Assembly (NCBI RefSeq): GCF_012849375.1
Contig: NZ_CP051684.1
Span: forward strand, 6,468,783-6,532,782
From: Duganella dendranthematis
GTDB taxonomy: Bacteria > Pseudomonadota > Gammaproteobacteria > Burkholderiales > Burkholderiaceae_D
Direction of reading: 5' to 3'
Length of the DNA stretch: 64,000 nucleotides
This document shows, in pieces, positions 8,553 through 15,826 of this stretch; the first letter of the stretch is position 1, and every line of letters starts with the position of its first letter. Below the pieces are notes generated by a model, which had not been told where the DNA came from, did no database searches, and saw only the letters and a list, made by a program, of their open reading frames with translations. Position numbers and translations under genes: made by a program.

Positions 8553-9881
8553 ATGAATATAGGACAAACGCTAGACGTCCGGGCGCACATCAACGCCAGA
8601 AAGATGAGCGGCTACCAGTGGCTGCTGCTGGCCCTGTGCTTCCTGATCGTCGCCACCGACGGCATGGATGTCGCCATCATGGGCTTCCTCGCACCGGACA
8701 TCACCAAGGAATGGGGCATCTCGCGCGCTGCCTTCGGCGTCGTCATGAGCGCCGCCCCGATCGGCCTGGCCATCGGCGCGATTCTGGTCGGCCCGATGTC
8801 GGACCGCTTCGGCCGCAAGAAACTGCTGCTCACCTCCGTCGCCTGGTTCGGAACCTTCAGCGTGCTGAGCGCCTTCGCGCAGGATGTCACCACGCTGTCG
8901 CTGCTCCGCTTCGTTACCGGTCTCGGTCTCGGCGCCGCCATGCCGAATACCACTACCCTGCTGTCGGAGTACGTGCCCGAGCGTTCGCGCTCGACGCTGA
9001 TCGCCATCATGTTCACCGGCTTTAATCTCGGCTCGGCGCTGGTGGGCTTTGGCGCGGCCGCCATCCTGCCGCACTACGGCTGGCGCGCGGTGCTGATCGC
9101 CGGCGGCGCGGTTCCGCTGCTTTGCCTGCCGGTCTACCTGCTGCTGATACCGGAATCGGTGCGCTTCCTCGTGGTACGCAAATTCCCGGCCGAGCGCATC
9201 GGCCGCACGCTGCGCCGCGTGGTCGGGGGCGACGTGCCGGCCAACGCCAGCTTCACCATCAGCGAACCGCAAGTGACTGGCTCGCAGCCGGGCAAGGTGC
9301 TGTTATCATCCGCTTATCGCGCCACTACGTTGTCGCTGTGGGGCACCTACTTTATGGGCCTGCTGGTGATCTACCTGCTGAGCGGCTGGCTGCCGACCAT
9401 GATCAAGGATGCCGGTCTGCCGATCGAACGCGCCGCCAACATCACCGCGCTGTTCCAGCTGGGCGGCACCGTCGGCGCGCTGCTGGTAGGCTATTTCATG
9501 GACCGTCTGTCGCCGAACCGGGTCATCTCCGCAGCCTACATGGGCGGCGCCATCTTCATCCTGTGCCTGGCCTCCGGCAGCGTAGAATCGTCCTTGTTCT
9601 CGTTGTTCGTGCTGCTGGCAGGCTTCTGCATGAGCGGCGCCCAGACCGGCCTGAATGCGTATGCGCCGTCGTGCTACCCGACCGTGGTGCGCGCCACTGG
9701 CGTCAGCTGGATGCAGGGCATGGGCCGCTTCGGCAGCATCTTCGGCTCCTTCGCCGGTGGCATGCTGCTGTCGATGGGCTGGGGCTTCAGCGCGGTGATC
9801 GCCATCCTGGCGGGACCGGCGACGCTGGCGGCCATCTTCATCATTGCGAATAAATTTGGTCAACGTACCGTAGCAGCTTAG
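8553..9881 (+). CDS. galT: MFS aromatic acid:H+ symporter (AAHS family), probable gallate uptake
   Basis: The 442-residue, 12-helix inner-membrane carrier has the helix 1 motif DGMDVAIMGFLAPDI and the loop signature GPMSDRFGRKKLL (about residues 77-89), both typical of the PcaK/GalT aromatic acid symporters; the Asp residues in helix 1 are needed for transport in PcaK. The start follows CAGGAGACTTA. It is 8 bases upstream of the gallate dioxygenase gene, so gallate or a close relative is the likely substrate. About 130 bases separate it from galR; I see no clear operator there. Confidence 0.88.
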   Translation: MNIGQTLDVRAHINARKMSGYQWLLLALCFLIVATDGMDVAIMGFLAPDITKEWGISRAAFGVVMSAAPIGLAIGAILVGPMSDRFGRKKLLLTSVAWFGTFSVLSAFAQDVTTLSLLRFVTGLGLGAAMPNTTTLLSEYVPERSRSTLIAIMFTGFNLGSALVGFGAAAILPHYGWRAVLIAGGAVPLLCLPVYLLLIPESVRFLVVRKFPAERIGRTLRRVVGGDVPANASFTISEPQVTGSQPGKVLLSSAYRATTLSLWGTYFMGLLVIYLLSGWLPTMIKDAGLPIERAANITALFQLGGTVGALLVGYFMDRLSPNRVISAAYMGGAIFILCLASGSVESSLFSLFVLLAGFCMSGAQTGLNAYAPSCYPTVVRATGVSWMQGMGRFGSIFGSFAGGMLLSMGWGFSAVIAILAGPATLAAIFIIANKFGQRTVAA

Positions 9882-9889
9882 GAATCATC

Positions 9890-11173
9890 ATGGCAAACAT
9901 CATCGGCGCCATCGCCTCATCCCACACCCCGACCATCGGCTTCGCGCTGGACGCCAATAAGCAGCAAGACGCTGCGTGGGCACCCATCTTCAAGGCCTAT
10001 GAACCGGTGCAGCAATGGCTGGCGGAGAAGAAGCCGGACGTCATGCTGGTCATCTACAACGACCACGTTACCTCGTTCTTCTTCGATCACTACTCCGCGT
10101 TCTCGCTGGGGATCGGCGACAGCTACCACGCCGCCGATGAAGGCGGCGGGGCGCGCAAGCTACCGCCCATAGCCGGCCACACCGGACTGGCGCGCCACAT
10201 CGGCCAGTCACTGATGGCGGACGAATTCGATATGTCCTTCTTCCAGGATAAAGGGCTGGACCACGGCTGCTTCTCGCCGCTCTCCATCCTGTGGCCGCAC
10301 GAGCAGCAATGGCCGGGCAAGATCGTGCCTCTGCAAATCGGCGTGCTGCAATTCCCTGTGCCGTCGGCGCGCCGCTGCTTCAAGCTGGGACAAGGCCTGC
10401 GCCGCGCCATCGAAAGCTATCCGGAAGACCTGAACGTGGTACTGGTGGCCACCGGCGGCCTGTCGCACCAGGTACACGGAGAACGGGCTGGCTTCAACAA
10501 CACGCCGTGGGATCACCAGTTCCTCGACCTGTTCGAGAACGATCCGGACACGCTGCTCAACATGACCCACGCCGACTTCGCCCGCCTGGGTGGCTGGGAA
10601 AGCGCGGAAGTGGTGATGTGGATGGCGATGCGCGGCGCCATGTCGGCCAAGCTCAATTGCGTGCACCGCGAATACTACCTGCCGTCGATGACCGGCATCG
10701 CGGTGGCGCTGTACGAGAACGCCGCGTCGACCGACACGGCGCTCAATGCAGCGGCCAACGAAGCGCACCGCGCCCACATCGCCCATCAGACCAAGGGCGT
10801 GGAAGAACTGCCGGGCACCTACCCGTTTACGCTGGAGACCAGCGTGCGCGCCTACCGCGTCAACAAGTACCTGCACCAACTGGTCGATCCGGCCTTCCGC
10901 GATCAGTTCCGGGCGGCGCCGGAAGCGACCTACGATGCGGCCGGCCTGACGCCGCAGGAGCGCGACCTGATCAACCGCCGCGACTGGCACGGCATGATCC
11001 AGTACGGCGTGATCTTCTTCCTGCTGGAGAAGCTGGGTGCCGTGGTGGGCGTCTCCAACCTGCACATCTACGCCGCCATGCGCGGACAGTCGCTGGAAGA
11101 CTTCCAGCAAACCCGCAACGCGCCGGGCGCGCTGTACTCGGTCGGCTCAAGCGCCGCCTGGGACAAAAAATAA
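9890..11173 (+). CDS. galA: Gallate dioxygenase (fused LigB- and LigA-like extradiol dioxygenase)
   Basis: The 427-residue protein joins a large N-terminal type II extradiol dioxygenase domain (LigB-like, residues 1-275) with a C-terminal LigA-like domain (about 300-415). This fusion and length are characteristic of gallate dioxygenases (GalA/DesB) and separate them from two-subunit protocatechuate 4,5-dioxygenase. Iron ligands are expected at the His of ASSHTP (residue 12), in YNDHVTSFF and at a Glu near residue 240 (GGWESAEV); VATGGLSHQVHGERAG carries the catalytic His. It opens the ring of gallate to give 4-oxalomesaconate. It is preceded by the transporter and followed by a porin in the same operon. 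Confidence 0.93.
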   Translation: MANIIGAIASSHTPTIGFALDANKQQDAAWAPIFKAYEPVQQWLAEKKPDVMLVIYNDHVTSFFFDHYSAFSLGIGDSYHAADEGGGARKLPPIAGHTGLARHIGQSLMADEFDMSFFQDKGLDHGCFSPLSILWPHEQQWPGKIVPLQIGVLQFPVPSARRCFKLGQGLRRAIESYPEDLNVVLVATGGLSHQVHGERAGFNNTPWDHQFLDLFENDPDTLLNMTHADFARLGGWESAEVVMWMAMRGAMSAKLNCVHREYYLPSMTGIAVALYENAASTDTALNAAANEAHRAHIAHQTKGVEELPGTYPFTLETSVRAYRVNKYLHQLVDPAFRDQFRAAPEATYDAAGLTPQERDLINRRDWHGMIQYGVIFFLLEKLGAVVGVSNLHIYAAMRGQSLEDFQQTRNAPGALYSVGSSAAWDKK

Positions 11174-11193
11174 ACTAAAACGAGGAGACTTAA

Positions 11194-12279
11194 ATGAAGA
11201 AGAACATCTATGCTGCCCTGGCAGCAGCCATGAGCGTGGGCGCCGCCCACGCGCAAAGCAACGTCACCATGTACGGCATCATCGACGCCGCCGTCGAGTA
11301 CTACAACAACGCCGACGCCGCCGGCAACAGCCTGACCCGCATGCCCAGCCTGGGCGGCGGCATGTTCCCGTCGCGCCTTGGCTTCCGTGGCACGGAGGAC
11401 CTGGGCGGCGGCCTGAAAGCCATCTTCCAGCTGGAGAACGGTTTTGCGCCAGACACCGGAACGCTGGGGCAGAATCGCCTGTTCGGCCGCCAGGCCTGGG
11501 TAGGCCTGCAAGGCAACTGGGGCCAGGTGACGTTTGGCCGCAACTACAATATGCTGAATATCTCGACCTATGACGTCGACATTATCGGCCCGTCGCAATA
11601 CGGCCTCGGTTCGCTGGACTCGTTCATTCCGAATGGCCGCAGCGACAACTCGGTCGCCTATCGCGGCACCTTCAGCGGCGTGACCGTTGGCGGCACTTAT
11701 AGCCTGGGTCGCGACACCTCAGCGGCCGGCGGCCCAGCAGGCACCGGCTGCGCCGGCGAAAGCGCCACCGACGCCATTGCCTGCCGCGAATGGTCTGCGC
11801 TGCTGCGCTACGATGCGCCGGGCTATGCGCTGATCAGCGCCTATGACCGCATCTATGGCGGCGTTGGCGCAGCCAATGGCTTGAACAGCAGCGACAAGAC
11901 CGATAGCCGCGCGCACGTCGCTTTCTTCCTCAAGCAGAACGACTGGAAGCTGGGCGTCGGCATCATCAACCGCAACAACGAAGGCTCGGCGACGCAGCCG
12001 CGCAGTAACCTGGTCTACATCGGCGCGGCCTACAACGTTACGCCGTTCTTTACGCTGGATGGCCAGATCGCCAAGCTGGATTACCGCGCCACCAATAACG
12101 ACTCGGCGCAGGTGCTGATACGCGGCGTGTACAACCTGTCCAAGCGCAGTGCGTTCTACGTGGCGGCGGGCCGCGTTAACAACAGCGGCGCGGCGGCGGT
12201 GGCGTTGAGTGCCGGCGGTTCGGTCGGCGCGGGCCTCAACCAGACCGGCATCATCACCGGCATCAAGCACACCTTCTGA
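11194..12279 (+). CDS. Outer-membrane general porin (betaproteobacterial porin family), gallate operon
   Basis: The 361-residue precursor has a signal peptide (MKKNIYAALAAAMSVGAAHA) followed by the standard opening SNVTMYGIIDAAVEYYNN. It has the conserved SRLGFRGTEDLGGGLKAIFQLENGF segment and ends in GIKHTF with the terminal Phe needed for outer-membrane assembly. A good ribosome site (AACGAGGAGA) lies before ATG 11194, 20 bases after galA. Position suggests it admits gallate or related acids, similar to GalP of Pseudomonas, but that is inference from context. Confidence 0.88.
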   Translation: MKKNIYAALAAAMSVGAAHAQSNVTMYGIIDAAVEYYNNADAAGNSLTRMPSLGGGMFPSRLGFRGTEDLGGGLKAIFQLENGFAPDTGTLGQNRLFGRQAWVGLQGNWGQVTFGRNYNMLNISTYDVDIIGPSQYGLGSLDSFIPNGRSDNSVAYRGTFSGVTVGGTYSLGRDTSAAGGPAGTGCAGESATDAIACREWSALLRYDAPGYALISAYDRIYGGVGAANGLNSSDKTDSRAHVAFFLKQNDWKLGVGIINRNNEGSATQPRSNLVYIGAAYNVTPFFTLDGQIAKLDYRATNNDSAQVLIRGVYNLSKRSAFYVAAGRVNNSGAAAVALSAGGSVGAGLNQTGIITGIKHTF

Positions 12280-12282
12280 CCA

Positions 12283-12987
12283 TTACAGGTCTTCGTGGTG
12301 GCCGGAAGCGCCCTGCTTCCAGTACGCGGAGATACGGGCTGCCTCACGCGGGTGGCCCTTGTCGACAAACACCGCGTCGCGCACCTGCGCGGCCACCGAC
12401 GCTTCACCTGCAAACCAGAAGAATCCATCGCCCGCCGGCAGCTGTAAGGCGCGGATGGCGGCCAGCAGCGCTTCCTGGCTGTCCAGCAGTTGCAGCGCCA
12501 TCTGCGCTTCGCTGCGGAACGGCAGCGAAACCGCACTCTCCGCCGCCACCAGCACCGTCACTTTCGCCTCGCGCGGCAGTTCCTCCAGGCGGCGGCGAAT
12601 TGCCGGCAGCGCGGTCGCATCGCCGGTCAGCACATACCAGTCGTAGTCCATCGGGATAATCATCGAGCCGCGCGGACCGGCGATGACGGCAGTCTGGCCC
12701 ACAGCCGCCTGGCGCGCCCAGTCGGAGGCAGCGCCGGTGGCGTGCAGCGCGAATTCGATGGTCAGTTCGCCGGCCACGTTGTCGTAGCTGCGTGGAGTGA
12801 AATCGCGACGGTCGTCGTCACTCAACATGAATTTGACATGGTCGTCGTAGGAAGCCGAGACGAAATCGTGTAAGGTCTCGCCTTTGAATGTTACGCTGAC
12901 ATAGTCCGGAGCCAGATGCTGTACCTTGGCCACTTGCAGTTCGCGCCGTTTGATTTCGTGCCGCACGCGCTGAATTCGATTGCTCAT
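12283..12987 (-). CDS. Siderophore-interacting protein, FAD-containing ferric reductase
   Basis: The 234-residue protein belongs to the SIP/ViuB family of cytosolic ferric-siderophore reductases. Visible features are the N-terminal beta-barrel FAD domain (VQHLAPDYVSVTFKGETLHDF and the flavin motif RSYDNVAGELTIEFALH), the phosphate-binding loop AVIAGPRGSMIIP, and the C-terminal NAD(P)-binding half with the final helix REAARISAYWKQG that typifies the family. The start at 12987 is chosen because TAAGGAGCGG stands just upstream; a longer frame to 13014 would run into the divergent promoter. It is divergent from a MarR regulator. No siderophore synthesis genes are in the window. Confidence 0.9.
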   Translation of the reverse strand: MSNRIQRVRHEIKRRELQVAKVQHLAPDYVSVTFKGETLHDFVSASYDDHVKFMLSDDDRRDFTPRSYDNVAGELTIEFALHATGAASDWARQAAVGQTAVIAGPRGSMIIPMDYDWYVLTGDATALPAIRRRLEELPREAKVTVLVAAESAVSLPFRSEAQMALQLLDSQEALLAAIRALQLPAGDGFFWFAGEASVAAQVRDAVFVDKGHPREAARISAYWKQGASGHHEDL

Positions 12988-13004
12988 CTTCCGCTCCTTA
13001 GTTG

Positions 13005-13021
13005 ATAATGTCACCTATTAT
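13005..13021. promoter_or_regulatory. Inverted repeat, probable MarR operator
   Basis: ATAAT (13005-13009) and ATTAT (13017-13021) form a dyad with a 7-base spacer inside the 32-base gap between the divergent siderophore-interacting protein and MarR genes. It overlaps the likely MarR start codon at 13020. Such short AT dyads between a marR gene and its target are typical autoregulatory sites. The assignment is inference. Confidence 0.45.
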
Positions 13022-13481
13022 GACCAAACAAGTTAATAAAGTCAACCAATCGGAACAGGTGTTCGACGCCATCCACTCGATCATGCACCTGTTCCGCGCG
13101 CGCCAGTTGCGCGGCCTGCGCGACAATCCTCACGAGTTGACCCACATGGAATACAAGGCACTGGGCTTCTTCTTCCGCCGCCCCGGCGCCACCCAGGGTG
13201 ACCTGGTGGCCCACTCGGGACGCGACAAGGCGCAGCTGGCGCGCCTGCTCAAAGGCCTGCGCGACAAGCAGCTGCTGGAGGCCACCGCCGATGAAGCGGA
13301 CCGCCGCATCACCCGCCTGTCCCTCAGCGCGGAAGGCCAGCGGATCTTCCACAGCCTGCACCAGCTGGGCGTGCAGGCGTCGTCCGCCGCCGTCACCGGC
13401 ATGAACGCCGACCAGTTGACGCAATTGCAAGAACTATTGCAGCAGATCCGCAATAACCTGGAAGCAGACGACAAAATGTAG
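13020..13481 (+). CDS. MarR-family transcriptional regulator
   Basis: The 153-residue protein has the MarR winged HTH: LTHMEYKALGFFFRRPGATQGDLVAHSGRDKAQLARLLKGL as helices 2-4, and then the wing with DEADRRITRLSLSAEGQRIF, where Asp and Arg are the conserved DxRxxxLxLT element. The start is uncertain: ATG at 13008 and 13020 are both in frame and neither has a clear ribosome site. It probably controls the divergent siderophore-interacting protein and itself. Ligand unknown. Confidence 0.85.
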   Translation: MTKQVNKVNQSEQVFDAIHSIMHLFRARQLRGLRDNPHELTHMEYKALGFFFRRPGATQGDLVAHSGRDKAQLARLLKGLRDKQLLEATADEADRRITRLSLSAEGQRIFHSLHQLGVQASSAAVTGMNADQLTQLQELLQQIRNNLEADDKM

Positions 13482-13527
13482 ACGCTCTGTCGGCCTACTC
13501 TTACACAAACACAAGAGGCGCACCGAT

Positions 13528-13575
13528 GTGGGGCATAGCTGGCACCGTTGATAATCAACGGACTAACTACCCCAC
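13528..13575. promoter_or_regulatory. Nested inverted repeat upstream of the cyanophycin operon
   Basis: The core is a perfect palindrome CCGTTGATAATCAACGG at 13545-13561 (8-base arms, one central base). It is enclosed by a second inverted repeat, GTGGGG at 13528-13533 and CCCCAC at 13570-13575. The element ends 14 bases before the ATG at 13590. It could be a repressor/activator operator or, if transcribed, a stable hairpin in the leader that covers the ribosome-binding region. Nothing in the window identifies the cognate regulator. Confidence 0.55.
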
Positions 13576-13589
13576 TTATCGGGAATCTC

Positions 13590-14993
13590 ATGTCACAGCT
13601 TGCGTATGCCGTCTCCGCCCCTGTCGTCGCCACCAGCGCCGCAGCGATTTACCGTTCACTTAACGCCGGGCCGCCGGACGATGCGGCGCTGGCCGATGCG
13701 CGCACCTTTTTGGGGCAGCGTCTGCAGGCCGCGCAACAGCTGCGTGACGACCTGCCGTCCGATCCGCAGCAGCTGGCGCCATGGATCGCCAGCCGCGCCT
13801 TCACCGTCGGCGTCGAATATCAGGCTTACCTGCAAGGCCGCCGTGACGGCGCGCCGCGCCGCTATTTCAGCAACCAGGCGCACGCGCTGCACTTCCTCAA
13901 GTATGCGGCGCCCACCAAGCTGGTGGACGGCGCCTGGCTGTATGGCCTGCTGGCACGCTGGGACGATCCCGACTTCCGCCCGTTGATCCAGACCTATCTG
14001 GAAGAACTGGGCGACGGCGTTCCGGAAAAGAATCACGTCCTGCTGTACAAAAAGCTGCTGGCCGCGCACGACTGCGAAGACTGGCAGCAGCTGCCGGACA
14101 CCTATTTCGAACAGGGCGCGATCCAGCTCGCGCTGGCCTATGACGCGGAACGCTTCCTGCCCGAGATCATCGGCTACAACCTCGGTTACGAACAGCTGCC
14201 GCTGCACCTGCTAATCACCGCCTATGAGCTGAATGAACTGGGCATCGACCCTTACTACTTCACGCTGCACATCACGGTGGACAACGGCAGCACCGGCCAC
14301 GCGCACAAGGCGGTTCAGGCGCTGTTGCAGCTGTTGCCGCGCTTTGGCGACAGCGCCAGCGTGTGGCAGCGCGTGCAAAACGGCTATCGCCTCAACGACC
14401 TTGGCGCCTGCACCACCTCGATCATCGAAGGCTTCGACCTGCAGGAAGAGCTGGAAAATATCATGGCCGCCAAGGCTCATGCCGGCGCCAATATGCATTC
14501 CGACTACTGCCGCCTGGCCGGCCGCAGCATCAATCAATGGCTCAGCGATCCGCAGCAGATCCCGCAAATGCTGGCGGAACTGGAAAGCGCCGGCTGGATA
14601 CAGCGCGGCCAGCCGCCGGAGAACAGCCGTTTCTGGCGCCTGATCCAGAGCGAACGCGCCGAGATGTTCGGCGTCTTCAGCGCCTACGAACAGCAGGTGC
14701 TGCGCGACTGGATCGTGACGCCGGCGCGGGTGCCGAGCTTCCGCGCGCGCCAACGCTCGCTGGATTCGCTGGGCCTGCACCAGACGCCGCGCCACGGGGC
14801 CTTGCGCGGCATCGTGCGCCACCACGCCAACGATGACGACAGCAGCCCGCTGCGCCAGCTGGAACAGCAAGTCGCCACGCTAGGCAGCAAGCAGGCCGCC
14901 GTGCAGCTGCTGCAGACGCTGATGACACCCGCCCAGCATCACCGCCCACTGGGCCTGATGGCGACCCGCATGTACCGACAACTGATCGCCTGA
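13590..14993 (+). CDS. Haem-oxygenase-like iron-containing redox enzyme (HDO type) in the cyanophycin operon
   Basis: The 467-residue protein resembles the iron-containing redox enzyme family with the haem-oxygenase-like fold (Pfam Haem_oxygenas_2 group). The diagnostic stretch is about residues 205-245: an acidic helix (LLITAYELNELG) followed by YYFTLHITVDNGSTGHAHKA, where the spaced His, Asp and His are the expected metal ligands. Most relatives are non-haem di-iron oxidases or oxygenases. The start at ATG 13590 is preferred; the frame continues to a TTG at 13548 inside the palindrome. It is 1 base from cyanophycinase and plainly co-transcribed with it. The substrate is unknown; a role in oxidising arginine, aspartate or their dipeptide is speculation from context. 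Confidence 0.75.
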   Translation: MSQLAYAVSAPVVATSAAAIYRSLNAGPPDDAALADARTFLGQRLQAAQQLRDDLPSDPQQLAPWIASRAFTVGVEYQAYLQGRRDGAPRRYFSNQAHALHFLKYAAPTKLVDGAWLYGLLARWDDPDFRPLIQTYLEELGDGVPEKNHVLLYKKLLAAHDCEDWQQLPDTYFEQGAIQLALAYDAERFLPEIIGYNLGYEQLPLHLLITAYELNELGIDPYYFTLHITVDNGSTGHAHKAVQALLQLLPRFGDSASVWQRVQNGYRLNDLGACTTSIIEGFDLQEELENIMAAKAHAGANMHSDYCRLAGRSINQWLSDPQQIPQMLAELESAGWIQRGQPPENSRFWRLIQSERAEMFGVFSAYEQQVLRDWIVTPARVPSFRARQRSLDSLGLHQTPRHGALRGIVRHHANDDDSSPLRQLEQQVATLGSKQAAVQLLQTLMTPAQHHRPLGLMATRMYRQLIA

Positions 14994-14994
14994 T

Positions 14995-15822
14995 ATGAAC
15001 CAAACCGGTAGTTTAATGATCATCGGCGGTAATGAAGACCGCACCGATAATAAGGATGTGCTGCAAAAATTCGTGGAACTGGCGGGCGGCCTGGATAGCC
15101 CGATCGTCGTCACCACGGCCGCCAGCACGGTGCCGGAGGACGTCTGGGAGATGTACCGCGTCGCCTTCGATGCACTCGGCGCCACCAATGTCACCCACGT
15201 GCGCATCGACAGCCGCGCCGATGCCGACGATGAGATGCTGGCGCTGCGGGTGGCCGAGGCGCGCGGCATCTTCATGACCGGCGGCGACCAGAAGCGCCTG
15301 ATGGCCTTCATCGGCGGCACCCAGATGGACCGCGCCATGCGCATGGCTTATCTGGAAAATGGCGCCTGCATCGCCGGCACGAGTGCCGGCGCATCCGGCT
15401 TGTGCACCCACATGCTGGCTGAGGGCAAGGCCGATCTCGCGCCTGAAAAAGGTGCGGTGCGGCTTGGGGCCGGCTTGGGCTATGTCACCCGCGTGATCAT
15501 CGACCAGCACTTTTCGCAGCGTCATCGGCTGAACCGGCTGTTGAGCGTCATCGCGCAAAGCCCGTTCCTGCTGGGCGCCGGTATTGACGAAGACACAGCG
15601 CTGATCGTCAAGGACCACGCCATCGAAGTGGCGGGCGCCGGCGGCGTGACGGTCGTCGATTGCCGCAACGCCGTCACCACCATTGCCGACATCGCGCGCG
15701 GGGAAGTACCGCAAATGCAGGACGTGCGGTTGCACCTGCTGCCGTCCGGCTCCCGCTTTACCAGCCCCGCAGCAGGCGGCGCGCTGGCAGATTTCATCCA
15801 ATATTTAACCGACAGGACCTGA
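14995..15822 (+). CDS. cphB: Cyanophycinase
   Basis: The 275-residue serine peptidase of family S51 hydrolyses cyanophycin to beta-Asp-Arg dipeptides. The nucleophile Ser lies in IAGTSAGASGL (about residues 123-133). The other family signatures are FMTGGDQKRLM (about 92-102) and VIIDQHFSQRHRLNRLL (about 165-181), which contribute the catalytic His/Glu side and substrate-binding Arg residues. Length is typical of cytosolic CphB. The gene is one base after the metalloenzyme stop and 4 bases before cphA, so degradation and synthesis are encoded together. Confidence 0.95.
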   Translation: MNQTGSLMIIGGNEDRTDNKDVLQKFVELAGGLDSPIVVTTAASTVPEDVWEMYRVAFDALGATNVTHVRIDSRADADDEMLALRVAEARGIFMTGGDQKRLMAFIGGTQMDRAMRMAYLENGACIAGTSAGASGLCTHMLAEGKADLAPEKGAVRLGAGLGYVTRVIIDQHFSQRHRLNRLLSVIAQSPFLLGAGIDEDTALIVKDHAIEVAGAGGVTVVDCRNAVTTIADIARGEVPQMQDVRLHLLPSGSRFTSPAAGGALADFIQYLTDRT

Positions 15823-15826
15823 TCGC

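Noticed and set aside
13545..13561. FNR box in the cyanophycin leader
   Set aside because: The TTGAT and ATCAA arms share a central A and have no four-base spacer, so the site does not fit FNR.
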